Of a stretch of 64,000 nt of DNA, positions 46,016 through 53,976 are shown in pieces (the first letter of the stretch is position 1; the number at the start of each line of letters is the position of its first letter). The DNA lies in assembly GCA_965146665.1 (NCBI GenBank), contig CBCTHE010000003.1, positions 233,814 to 297,813 of the forward strand, in the 5' to 3' direction. Under the pieces are notes generated by a model. It did no database searches. It was not told where the DNA came from and saw nothing but the letters and a program-made list of their open reading frames with translations. Position numbers and translations under genes: made by a program. Source of the stretch: Ructibacterium sp965146665. GTDB lineage: Bacteria > Bacillota > Clostridia > Monoglobales > Monoglobaceae.

Positions 46016-47767
46016 CTAGTTCAGTGAAATTCCCTCTGAAAGCGAAATTCCGCTTTTCAAATCATCCCATATAAAAAATTTTATTTCATAGCTGCCATCC
46101 GAAATACTCGGAACATCAATCTCCGCATAAACTTTGGCGGCGACATTTTCATCCGGCGCAACCGCTTTGGTGGAAGATACCGCGTCCACCATTTCGCCGT
46201 TTTTGAAAAGGGCCAGAATAACGCTTGCATTGCTCGTTTCGCCACACAGATTTTTCAATCCGGAAATTTCGCCCTTGATTTTTCCCGCAGTCAGTTTCCC
46301 GTTGGTGATCTCACTTCCGTTCAGATAGAGCTTTTTAGTGCCTACAGATATCCTTCCGCAGGTTTTAAACGAGATAGGATCAAAGGTCTGCTTCCTGTCA
46401 AAGCGGTCGGCCCATGTGCTGTCAGCCTTTAGCGAAAGCTGATAATGGGTTCCGTAGTCCAGGTTTTTCAGTGAAATTTTTACATCCGCTTTTTTGGTCT
46501 GATCCACAGATACGGCAACCTGGTTCTCATCGATCTCCTTGCCGTTGAGCAGAAGAGATGCGGCCTTCAGGGTCTCCTGCCGCATATTTCCGGTAAAGGT
46601 CAGCGTAACCTCCGCGTCGGTTGGGCAAGCCGAAATTCCGTTTTCCTCTGCAACGCTGTTCCATACCGCGTCCTTCAGAGTAAACGGCGCGCCCAGCTCA
46701 ACGCACGACAGATTGTCAATATAACCGGTTGTGGCACCCCCACCTGCCGCGCCCACATTGACACGACCTGTGGCCGCCTTGGTGCAGTTATAAATGACCC
46801 GGATTTCTGTAAAGTCCGCATTGCCGTCGATTATCGCGCTTCCCCGGTTTGCATAATCAAAATCATTTCCTACATCGGCGGGGCGGATATACCATTCACT
46901 TTCCGCAGTTCCGGGCGCATAGCGCACCCAGGCGGACAGCAGATAGCTTTTTCCTGCCTCAAATTGCACGCGGTCGTAATTGATACCAATTTGTTGACCT
47001 TCTTCGGCAGCCGAATCCCTCGTCACCTTGAGGGCTTTTGTCCCTTCGTGGGCATACTCCTCAGTCACAGTAGCTTCCGTAACGCTGGTAATTCTGAACG
47101 GCGATGCAGTTCTCAGGTCTGTCCCGGTCTCGTAGGTCTCAAAGCCGCCCTTTGCAACTTTCTCGCCCTCCTCCGGTTTATCTGCGGGATCTGTGGCTGC
47201 CTTCTCCTTGACAACCACGTTATCGATGTAAACAACTGTATCAGCCGCAGCTGCTCCCAGGGCGAATTTGATCCTCGCATCGGAGTAATCCGCTTCTGCG
47301 GGATATTCGAAGGTCATGGTTTTGAAACCGTTTGTCCCAGCTTCTGAAGTCGCTTTCGGATACTTTGTATCATTGCCTACCTTCAGTTCAAAATAGGGAT
47401 TAGTATTCGTCTCATGAACATCCACAGAAAACGTATAGGTTTTCCCCTTTTGCAGGTTCACCCAGTAAACGAAGGTCAGCTGGCCTTCGTCTGTCTTATC
47501 AGCCAGCTTCAGGGCGTTCGTGCCTCCATGTACTTTTTCAGTCACGACCGTTCCCGTACCGTTCCAGACGGTCATGCCGTGTGTGCCCTGGGTTAGGCCT
47601 GTAGTTCCTACTGCCAGATTCTCAAAGCTGCCGTTGGTTATCAGATTGCCGCCGGCGGACGCCGCTCCCGTGTCCGCTGCTGCGGACACGGGAAGCATGC
47701 CAAAACAGGTCGCTATATAACAGCCTGCAAGCCATATAGCAAGCTTTCTTTTCCATGCATTCCTCAT
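46016..47767 (-). CDS. Secreted protein with two CBM-like domains and an Ig-like domain
   Basis: A 583-residue exported protein: signal peptide (MRNAWKRKLAIWLAG...), two CenC-type carbohydrate-binding-like jelly rolls (about 25-185 and 200-355; each begins with a NLITNGSFEN- or KGGFETYETG-type strand and ends YIDNVVV- or YIDNLSC-like), a bacterial Ig-like (SbsA/Big-type) domain (about 360-475) and a C-terminal beta module ending FFIWDDLKSG. No catalytic site is seen. The first CBM is close to the two CBMs of the next gene upstream. Start at 47765-47767 with AGAGAGG upstream. Probable role: glycan binding at the surface. Confidence 0.78.
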   Translation of the reverse strand: MRNAWKRKLAIWLAGCYIATCFGMLPVSAAADTGAASAGGNLITNGSFENLAVGTTGLTQGTHGMTVWNGTGTVVTEKVHGGTNALKLADKTDEGQLTFVYWVNLQKGKTYTFSVDVHETNTNPYFELKVGNDTKYPKATSEAGTNGFKTMTFEYPAEADYSDARIKFALGAAAADTVVYIDNVVVKEKAATDPADKPEEGEKVAKGGFETYETGTDLRTASPFRITSVTEATVTEEYAHEGTKALKVTRDSAAEEGQQIGINYDRVQFEAGKSYLLSAWVRYAPGTAESEWYIRPADVGNDFDYANRGSAIIDGNADFTEIRVIYNCTKAATGRVNVGAAGGGATTGYIDNLSCVELGAPFTLKDAVWNSVAEENGISACPTDAEVTLTFTGNMRQETLKAASLLLNGKEIDENQVAVSVDQTKKADVKISLKNLDYGTHYQLSLKADSTWADRFDRKQTFDPISFKTCGRISVGTKKLYLNGSEITNGKLTAGKIKGEISGLKNLCGETSNASVILALFKNGEMVDAVSSTKAVAPDENVAAKVYAEIDVPSISDGSYEIKFFIWDDLKSGISLSEGISLN

Positions 47768-47804
47768 TCTCAATACCTCTCTTTCCGGAGAGCCCATAGT
47801 CTCT

Positions 47805-49847
47805 CTATATCTTCAGCTTGTTCATAGCATTCTCAAGCTCTGTCCAGAGCGCGTCGGCCATGGCCTTCATTCCCTCATTGCCCGGATGATCGAGCACACC
47901 TGAGTCAATCGTGTCGACTCCAAAGGCTGTTTTCAGCTCCTGCTCATTAGCTTTAGCTTTATATTTGTCGTCTGACAGATTCGTCATATCCACCACTGGC
48001 CAACTCTTTTCGGTTGCGGCCGCATTGATCGTCGTTTTGATTTCGTCTTTCAGCAGGGCGGTCAGACCTACGATCACTTCTGCATCACCGTCTGGATTAA
48101 AGTGGGAAATGATTGCTTGGTAATGAGCCGCTGTAAATGTCTGGCCTGATTCAAAGCCCGAGTCTCCTTCATTGGCAGAATTGTTAATGTTTGCGCCAAT
48201 GGTGCAAATGACGATATCCGCATCAAAATCCACATACTCCTGATACCTGGAAACGTTAAACGGGTTCTGGGTCGTGTCGTTCCAGTTGTAGAAAAACTTC
48301 TCAAACTCGGAAATATTGACCCATTTCATCTGCGTGTTATCGTTAGCCGCCTCCGCCTTCGTCAGCAACTGATGGACATAGTCCTTCTCCGGTGTGGTCG
48401 CGGCCATTCCCCAGTAGCCCAGCCAGCCTTTGCCCACGGCAGGGTCGTGCTGGGTAATGGAATTTCCAATCACCAGAATCTTGACCGGCTTTTCAAATGG
48501 GCGCAGTGTATCCAAATCCCAGAGAAAGCTCTTCAGGGATCCATCTGTGACGCCATCCGGAACGGTCAGCTGTACCGAAGCGGTCAAGTTCTTACCGTCA
48601 GCCGCAACCGGCACAGTGGTCATCTGCACGTCCGCACAAGCCCCTTTGCTGTCATACCTCGCCAAAATCACACCCAGATTGAAGGCCTCAGCAGTAGGAT
48701 TGGTAATATCCGTCACCTTGAACTGGCGCTTTCCTGCGCTCATATCTGAAAGCGGAACTCTCTCAAAGACACCCTCTGAAGTCTCTTTTTGCAGCATCAC
48801 GCCGCCAATGGACCGCTTTAACACTTTCTCCTTAACAACCACGTTGTCGATATAAGCAACTTTGTCAGTCGTTGCCGCTCCTGCGCTGAACTTGACCCGC
48901 GCATTGCTGTAATCCGCTTTTGCGGTATATTCGAAGGTCATTCTTCTGAAACCGGTCGTTCCAACACAAGAAGTCGTACAGTTCATGTCTTGTTCGGCGT
49001 CTGCATCCTTCGGTCTCAGCTTCAAATACGTCTCCGGCGCACAAACATCCATAGAGAACGTATAGGTCTTTCCCTGTTCCAGCGACACAAAGTAAACGAA
49101 GCACAGCTCTTTTTCGCTTCCGTCGGGTGTCACCTTCAGAGCCTTCGAGCCGTCGCTGACCTTGTCGGTGACAATCGTGCCGGTTCCGTTCCAAATCACC
49201 ATTCTGTCGCTGTTCTGGTCAAGGGTTATTGCTCCGTCGCTTCTATTTTCAAAGCTGCCGTCGGTTATCAGATTGCCGTCATCGACTTTCTTTTCCTTGA
49301 CAACCACGTTGTCGACGTAAACATCTGTGTTAGCCGCTCCCGCTCCCAACTTGACCCGCGCACTGCTGTAAGCCGCGTCGGCGGTATACTCGAAGGTCAT
49401 TCTTCTGAAACCGGTCGTTCCAACATCTGAAGTCGTACACACCATGTCCTGTTCGGTGTCAGCCGGTTTCAGCTTAAAATATGCTGTCTCCGTCGTACTA
49501 ACATCCATAGAGAATGTATAGGTCTTTCCCTGTTCCAGCGACACAAAGTAAACGAAGCACAGCTCTTTTTCGCTTCCGTCGGGTGTCACCTTCAGAGCCT
49601 TCGAGCCGTCGCTGACCTTGTCGGTGACAATCGTGCCGGTTCCGTTCCAAATCACCATTCTGTCGCTGTTCTGGTCAAGGGTTATTGCTCCGTCGCTTCT
49701 ATTTTCAAAGCTGCCGTCGGTTATCAGATTGCCGTCATCGACAGCGGGCGTCGCATATCCGGGAATCAAATTGAATACAAACAATGATGCTATCACCGCA
49801 AGGACTGTCAAGATTGATGTTGCCTTTCTCATCGTTTTCAATATCAT
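47805..49847 (-). CDS. Secreted CBM-CBM-SGNH hydrolase-family protein
   Basis: A 680-residue exported protein: signal peptide (about 1-33), two nearly identical CenC-type CBM-like domains (37-186 and 189-341), a beta module (346-452) ending LKSFLWD, and an SGNH/GDSL-type domain (454-680). Block I is VIGNSIT with nucleophile S463, block III is TIGANIN, and block V is LDHPGNEGM with H654. The Asp usually three residues before that His is not there; D653 adjoins it, so the triad needs checking. Expected activity is deacetylation of a polysaccharide. The start is uncertain: the ATG used is two bases from AAGGAGG, and a TTG at 49839-49841 is better spaced. A 242-bp DNA repeat lies inside. Confidence 0.82.
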   Translation of the reverse strand: MILKTMRKATSILTVLAVIASLFVFNLIPGYATPAVDDGNLITDGSFENRSDGAITLDQNSDRMVIWNGTGTIVTDKVSDGSKALKVTPDGSEKELCFVYFVSLEQGKTYTFSMDVSTTETAYFKLKPADTEQDMVCTTSDVGTTGFRRMTFEYTADAAYSSARVKLGAGAANTDVYVDNVVVKEKKVDDGNLITDGSFENRSDGAITLDQNSDRMVIWNGTGTIVTDKVSDGSKALKVTPDGSEKELCFVYFVSLEQGKTYTFSMDVCAPETYLKLRPKDADAEQDMNCTTSCVGTTGFRRMTFEYTAKADYSNARVKFSAGAATTDKVAYIDNVVVKEKVLKRSIGGVMLQKETSEGVFERVPLSDMSAGKRQFKVTDITNPTAEAFNLGVILARYDSKGACADVQMTTVPVAADGKNLTASVQLTVPDGVTDGSLKSFLWDLDTLRPFEKPVKILVIGNSITQHDPAVGKGWLGYWGMAATTPEKDYVHQLLTKAEAANDNTQMKWVNISEFEKFFYNWNDTTQNPFNVSRYQEYVDFDADIVICTIGANINNSANEGDSGFESGQTFTAAHYQAIISHFNPDGDAEVIVGLTALLKDEIKTTINAAATEKSWPVVDMTNLSDDKYKAKANEQELKTAFGVDTIDSGVLDHPGNEGMKAMADALWTELENAMNKLKI
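49045..49286 (-). repeat. Direct repeat copy 1 within the SGNH gene (partner 49501-49742)
   Basis: 242 bp that recurs at 49501-49742 with only one base difference that I could find (49060 versus 49516). The 456-bp offset is a multiple of three, so both copies are in frame and encode the same part of the two CBM-like domains. Confidence 0.92.
49501..49742 (-). repeat. Direct repeat copy 2 within the SGNH gene (partner 49045-49286)
   Basis: Near-identical partner of 49045-49286. The sequence between the copies, covering the other half of the CBM unit, is more diverged, which suggests gene conversion or a recent partial duplication. Confidence 0.92.
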
Positions 49848-49861
49848 ATCCTCCTTTTATT

Positions 49862-49916
49862 CGGGCTGTTTGCCCGTCATACAACGTTTTCAGCGGGTGT
49901 ATAATCTCCCGCTGAA
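49862..49916 (-). other. Two stem-loops in the gap before the SGNH gene
   Basis: CGGGC/GCCCG (49862-49866 with 49872-49876) and TTCAGCGGG/CCCGCTGAA (49889-49897 with 49908-49916). Neither has a T run, so they look like mRNA-stabilising or processing hairpins between the 1338-residue gene and the SGNH gene. Confidence 0.4.
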
Positions 49917-49943
49917 TTCAGTGATTATTCTGTGCTCTCAATG

Positions 49944-52900
49944 TTACTTTGGCTGTCGAATGGCGACGCCATCGACTGCAAAGGAATCCGTATCCGAAGT
50001 AATATACAGCGCAGGCTCTTCGGATGCTTCGCCCAGCGAGAAGCTGCCCGCCACCCTGGTCCAGATTCCCGGTGTCCTGATCTCTGCCGTTCCGGCCTCC
50101 TTTCGGCTTCCGTCCGGCGCAATCGTACCCACGGCTACACTGCCGGCCGCTGGAAGCCGAACCCACATGGAATAGCTGTAGTTTTTATCCTGCTTCATAT
50201 CTGCCGGAATCAGAAGCGCGCCGTCCTCCCGCTCTTTCTCCGCCTGCAGAAAATATCTTCCAATATAGGCGTTTTCCGCGCTGAAGAATGCTTTTACGCC
50301 GTCTGTGCTGTATCGAAAACTTTGATCCTGCATAGTGCCGCCCGGAAGTATGTTGATTCCGCCTGCCGAGCCTGCATCAGCTCCCAGCTCCGGCTCTTGA
50401 TCCGTAAATATCAGATAGTCAATTTCAATTAACCCCTGATTGTCCGTGGGGTCCATGCGGAGCTGGGTAATCTTTCCCTTCCATGCGCTGTTCGCTGCCA
50501 TATTCAGCTCGTAAACCTGAAAGTCCTTGCTCTGTGCCTGCATGGTCACAGAAACTGACTGGGACTCCTTTAGGCTTGGGCTGGTGTCCGTGGCAAAATA
50601 AATTTGGAATTTTGTACCCTTGCTCTCGTTTTTTACTCTGAGATAGGCTTTTGGGTATTTCGCCGCATCCCAGTTTACGCTCTTCAAATTCAGTGTTGGG
50701 TCGCTTCCGGTGGAACGCATGGAAAAGACGCCGCCCTTTACCTTTTCACCGGAGAGATTTGCGCCTACAGCCCATCCCTGCGTGTCCGCCGCCGTGTTGA
50801 AGTTAAAGGTGCCTTCGGGATCCGGCACACTCGGTCCGGTCGGAACACTGTCGGCCGCTTCCGGGTCTGTTACAATCGAAACCGCATTCTCCGTTTCATC
50901 CCAGGACACCTGATATCCCAGCGCCTCCGCTATACTGCGGAGCGGGAAATAAGCATCATCGTCAATGATACACGCCGGCTGCGCAAGCGTTATGCTCTCC
51001 TCATTTTTTGTGCCTGTTTTTTCACCGTAGGGCAGGCTGAAATATACCGTTTCATTGCAGAACAGCTCTGCCGCCGTTTTGTCAAGACTATGATTGAAGC
51101 TGCCGTTAAAGATATTTCCGATCTCCGCCGCCGGATACATGGTGACATCATTCTGCAGCTTGATCGGCCGCGTTGAGAACACTTCCTCTCCGTCCACGAG
51201 CAGCCGAACCGTATCCTTTGTTTGCCTATTCAGGAACTCAACAGAATCAATTTCAAAATACCCAACCTCGGTGATGGGGTCCAACCGGACCTGTTTGAGC
51301 CTGCCCTTCCAGCCCTCCTGAGAACCCGTGGACAGAATCAGCTCATAGGTCTCCCCTTCGATCTGCCGGTATGACCTCTTCAGGCTTTTGATCTCCGCCC
51401 AGCCCGTATCCGCCTCGGTGATATAGTACAGGCTGATGGAGGGCATCGGAACATCGGTCTTCATACGGATCCGCACATGGGTCACATCACCAAGGGACAT
51501 GCCGATGTTATCGGGGGAATAGACACCCGGGTCCGTATGGTTGGAAACGCCGGATATCACACCGTTTTCCGCCTTAAATTCATCCACCTGTTTTGCCACG
51601 GTCCAGCCGTCCGTCCCCTCATCAAAGTAATAGCCAAGCTTTACATTGGCCGGAACTTCATCACCCTCTGCCTTTGCATTCTTCGCAATAAAGGACTTGG
51701 TCATCTTCCGGTCCTGTACATAGAGATGGTTAAGCCGTTTTTTCTGCGCTTCAGTGGGGGATACGTCCTCATGCTCCTGCGAACCCTTGGTGAGCGCATC
51801 GCGGATAATGTTAATGTATTCAAATCCATGCAGGGTGGTAGGTGCCAAAAAGTGACTTTCCCCATACTCATTCCAGTTGTCGAACATAATAAATTTTTTC
51901 CCAAGGCTTTCGGACGGCAGAGAAGGTATAAATTCATCTACGGTCCAGTCCAGCAGCCGCCCAAAATCCTCCGGTGTGCAGATGCCGCCTGCGGCGCGTT
52001 CCCATGGGGTATGGTCGCGCCCCATACTCAGTGTAGCCATCATGTCCATAATCCCGGTGTCGCGCTGAGCCTCCATATCGGACATCTGGTTTTCAACCAA
52101 ATAGCAGGCGTTGTCCCAGTTATAGCAGTAGAGACAGTCAAAGCCGGCATCCTTCCATTGCTGCATTTTTGTCGGGTTACTGTCGCTGTTTGCCAGAAGT
52201 ATGGTACATCCGTCAAAGCCTTCCCTCTGACAGGCCTGGCGCAGGTAGTCGAGCTCCGCGCGCACGCCGTCCACACTGCCGAAAAAGCTGACCAGGTTCG
52301 GGAAATTATAGATGCCCACCACCGGCTTGTCATCGACAACAAGATACCGGGGATCCTTGAAATACTGCTCCAGCCAATAAGTAACCACATTTTCACGAAA
52401 ATCCTTTGAGCCGGAGCAGCCACTCCCGACGTTTTCCCAGGCAATCGCAAATTTCGCCTGGTCGCTGTAACGGGCGTTCATAAAGCCCTCCTGCAAAGCG
52501 TATCCGTTTCTGGGATATTTGATGGGCTGACCGTTTCCGTTGGGAGGGCGGAACCAGCAGTACATCTCATAGTCGATACCGTGCTCCAGCATCCATTTGA
52601 TTTCCCAGTCCTTCACCTCGGGACTTCCCTCGTCATAGAATCCCATATAGGATTTTCGGTCATCCCACGGATTCAGCCAGTCCCAGCCAAAGTGCGTGCC
52701 TTCCCGCCACATATTACAGCTCTGCATGCCGACAATATAATCGCCATGCTCCGGCACTTCCGGTGCCGGAACGTAGTCCTCGGGATATGGATAGTAATCC
52801 TTCAGAAGAATGTCATCTAAATAGATGGTTCCCGTCGCCGCCTTTCCGGTTTCAAAAGCCATATTGTCAAATTTCAGGAAGGACAGCGGGATATTGTCGG

Positions 52901-53960
52901 CCTTCAGCTTATGATTGATGTACAGCTTTCCGCCCTCCTTGGTAACCTTCAGCATAACATGATACCACTGGTTTGAAAGCATGTCATAGACCGGTTCAAA
53001 GCTGCCGTCCGGCAGTACATAGCCAAACTGATTTTTCCGGTTTCCAACCCGAATCAGCTCATGACCCTCGCCGGTCAGCACCATGTCAAAGGCATCCATG
53101 CTCTCCGGAATCAAAAACTGATACTCCAGCCAGGCTTCCTCTGCCGCATAGTCCACACTCCGGCTTATTCCGGATCGACCCGCGAAGTCGCCGTCCGTAA
53201 TTTTGAGACTGTATTTGTCCTGATTCAGGTCGCCCTCCTTCCGCTCAACAGCAAAGTCACCGGTGCTTCCCTTAATGGTCCATTCGTCGGTGATATTATA
53301 GGGCGATGACACAAATTTTTCATCCACATACAGCCCTGTGGAAACCCGGACCGTCCCGATCACAATATCGCCTACCGCTTTCCGTCCGGTCTCAATATAG
53401 ACTTTGTCCACCTGCGTACATTTGTCCAGAAAAGTCAGCTCGGAGCCGACCCTTTTGCCGTTGATCCACAGTTTATAGGTATTCGAGGGAACATCTATGT
53501 CCGCCCGGACACCAACAATCTTTCCGAGGCTGTTGGCGTCAACTGCGACGATGTCTTTGCTTTTTGTCCTTGCCACAAGACCCTTTTCTGTCACAACAAG
53601 GGAAACCGCCCGCTTGTCCCCGCTGCGCATCTCCATACAGCTGTCATACATATCAGCGGCAGTATTAAAGGTGAATTCCCACCGGACCTGCCCGCTCTCA
53701 GCGTTGAACTCTCTCTGCATCACAGAGGTCAGAATATCACTGCTGTCACCGAGACTGCACCCCCCGCTGTATCCCAATCCTGCGGAGACAGCGTCCACGT
53801 CCCAGCTGGACGGAATATTTGAACTGTATGTATTGGGCTGGGGCATCGCAAACTCCTCATATACGAGGTAGTATCCGCTCTCATTCTGTGCCGCATAAAC
53901 CCCAGCTATAAACAGGGAAAGCAGGCATGTCAGCACCGCAATTCGTTTCACTGCCTTCAT
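49944..53960 (-). CDS. Large secreted GH99-like (WbsX-type) multidomain protein, second paralogue
   Basis: A 1338-residue exported protein, paralogous to the one at 42169-45930 over the centre. Signal peptide (about 1-24), two concanavalin-like domains (about 30-215 and 220-390), GH99-like barrel (about 405-745; CNMWREGTHFGWD, MLEHGIDYEMYCWFRP, DNWNEYGESHF with E698 and E701), a CBM-like region (about 775-910), a copper-amine-oxidase-type stalk domain (about 918-1030; YFPLRSIAEALGYQVSWDE) and two further beta domains (about 1050-1165 and 1185-1338). It lacks the shared N-terminal module of its paralogue. Start at 53958-53960 with AAAGGAG. It follows the 564-residue gene by 16 bases. Confidence 0.82.
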   Translation of the reverse strand: MKAVKRIAVLTCLLSLFIAGVYAAQNESGYYLVYEEFAMPQPNTYSSNIPSSWDVDAVSAGLGYSGGCSLGDSSDILTSVMQREFNAESGQVRWEFTFNTAADMYDSCMEMRSGDKRAVSLVVTEKGLVARTKSKDIVAVDANSLGKIVGVRADIDVPSNTYKLWINGKRVGSELTFLDKCTQVDKVYIETGRKAVGDIVIGTVRVSTGLYVDEKFVSSPYNITDEWTIKGSTGDFAVERKEGDLNQDKYSLKITDGDFAGRSGISRSVDYAAEEAWLEYQFLIPESMDAFDMVLTGEGHELIRVGNRKNQFGYVLPDGSFEPVYDMLSNQWYHVMLKVTKEGGKLYINHKLKADNIPLSFLKFDNMAFETGKAATGTIYLDDILLKDYYPYPEDYVPAPEVPEHGDYIVGMQSCNMWREGTHFGWDWLNPWDDRKSYMGFYDEGSPEVKDWEIKWMLEHGIDYEMYCWFRPPNGNGQPIKYPRNGYALQEGFMNARYSDQAKFAIAWENVGSGCSGSKDFRENVVTYWLEQYFKDPRYLVVDDKPVVGIYNFPNLVSFFGSVDGVRAELDYLRQACQREGFDGCTILLANSDSNPTKMQQWKDAGFDCLYCYNWDNACYLVENQMSDMEAQRDTGIMDMMATLSMGRDHTPWERAAGGICTPEDFGRLLDWTVDEFIPSLPSESLGKKFIMFDNWNEYGESHFLAPTTLHGFEYINIIRDALTKGSQEHEDVSPTEAQKKRLNHLYVQDRKMTKSFIAKNAKAEGDEVPANVKLGYYFDEGTDGWTVAKQVDEFKAENGVISGVSNHTDPGVYSPDNIGMSLGDVTHVRIRMKTDVPMPSISLYYITEADTGWAEIKSLKRSYRQIEGETYELILSTGSQEGWKGRLKQVRLDPITEVGYFEIDSVEFLNRQTKDTVRLLVDGEEVFSTRPIKLQNDVTMYPAAEIGNIFNGSFNHSLDKTAAELFCNETVYFSLPYGEKTGTKNEESITLAQPACIIDDDAYFPLRSIAEALGYQVSWDETENAVSIVTDPEAADSVPTGPSVPDPEGTFNFNTAADTQGWAVGANLSGEKVKGGVFSMRSTGSDPTLNLKSVNWDAAKYPKAYLRVKNESKGTKFQIYFATDTSPSLKESQSVSVTMQAQSKDFQVYELNMAANSAWKGKITQLRMDPTDNQGLIEIDYLIFTDQEPELGADAGSAGGINILPGGTMQDQSFRYSTDGVKAFFSAENAYIGRYFLQAEKEREDGALLIPADMKQDKNYSYSMWVRLPAAGSVAVGTIAPDGSRKEAGTAEIRTPGIWTRVAGSFSLGEASEEPALYITSDTDSFAVDGVAIRQPK

Positions 53961-53976
53961 ACAAACGCTCCTTTCA

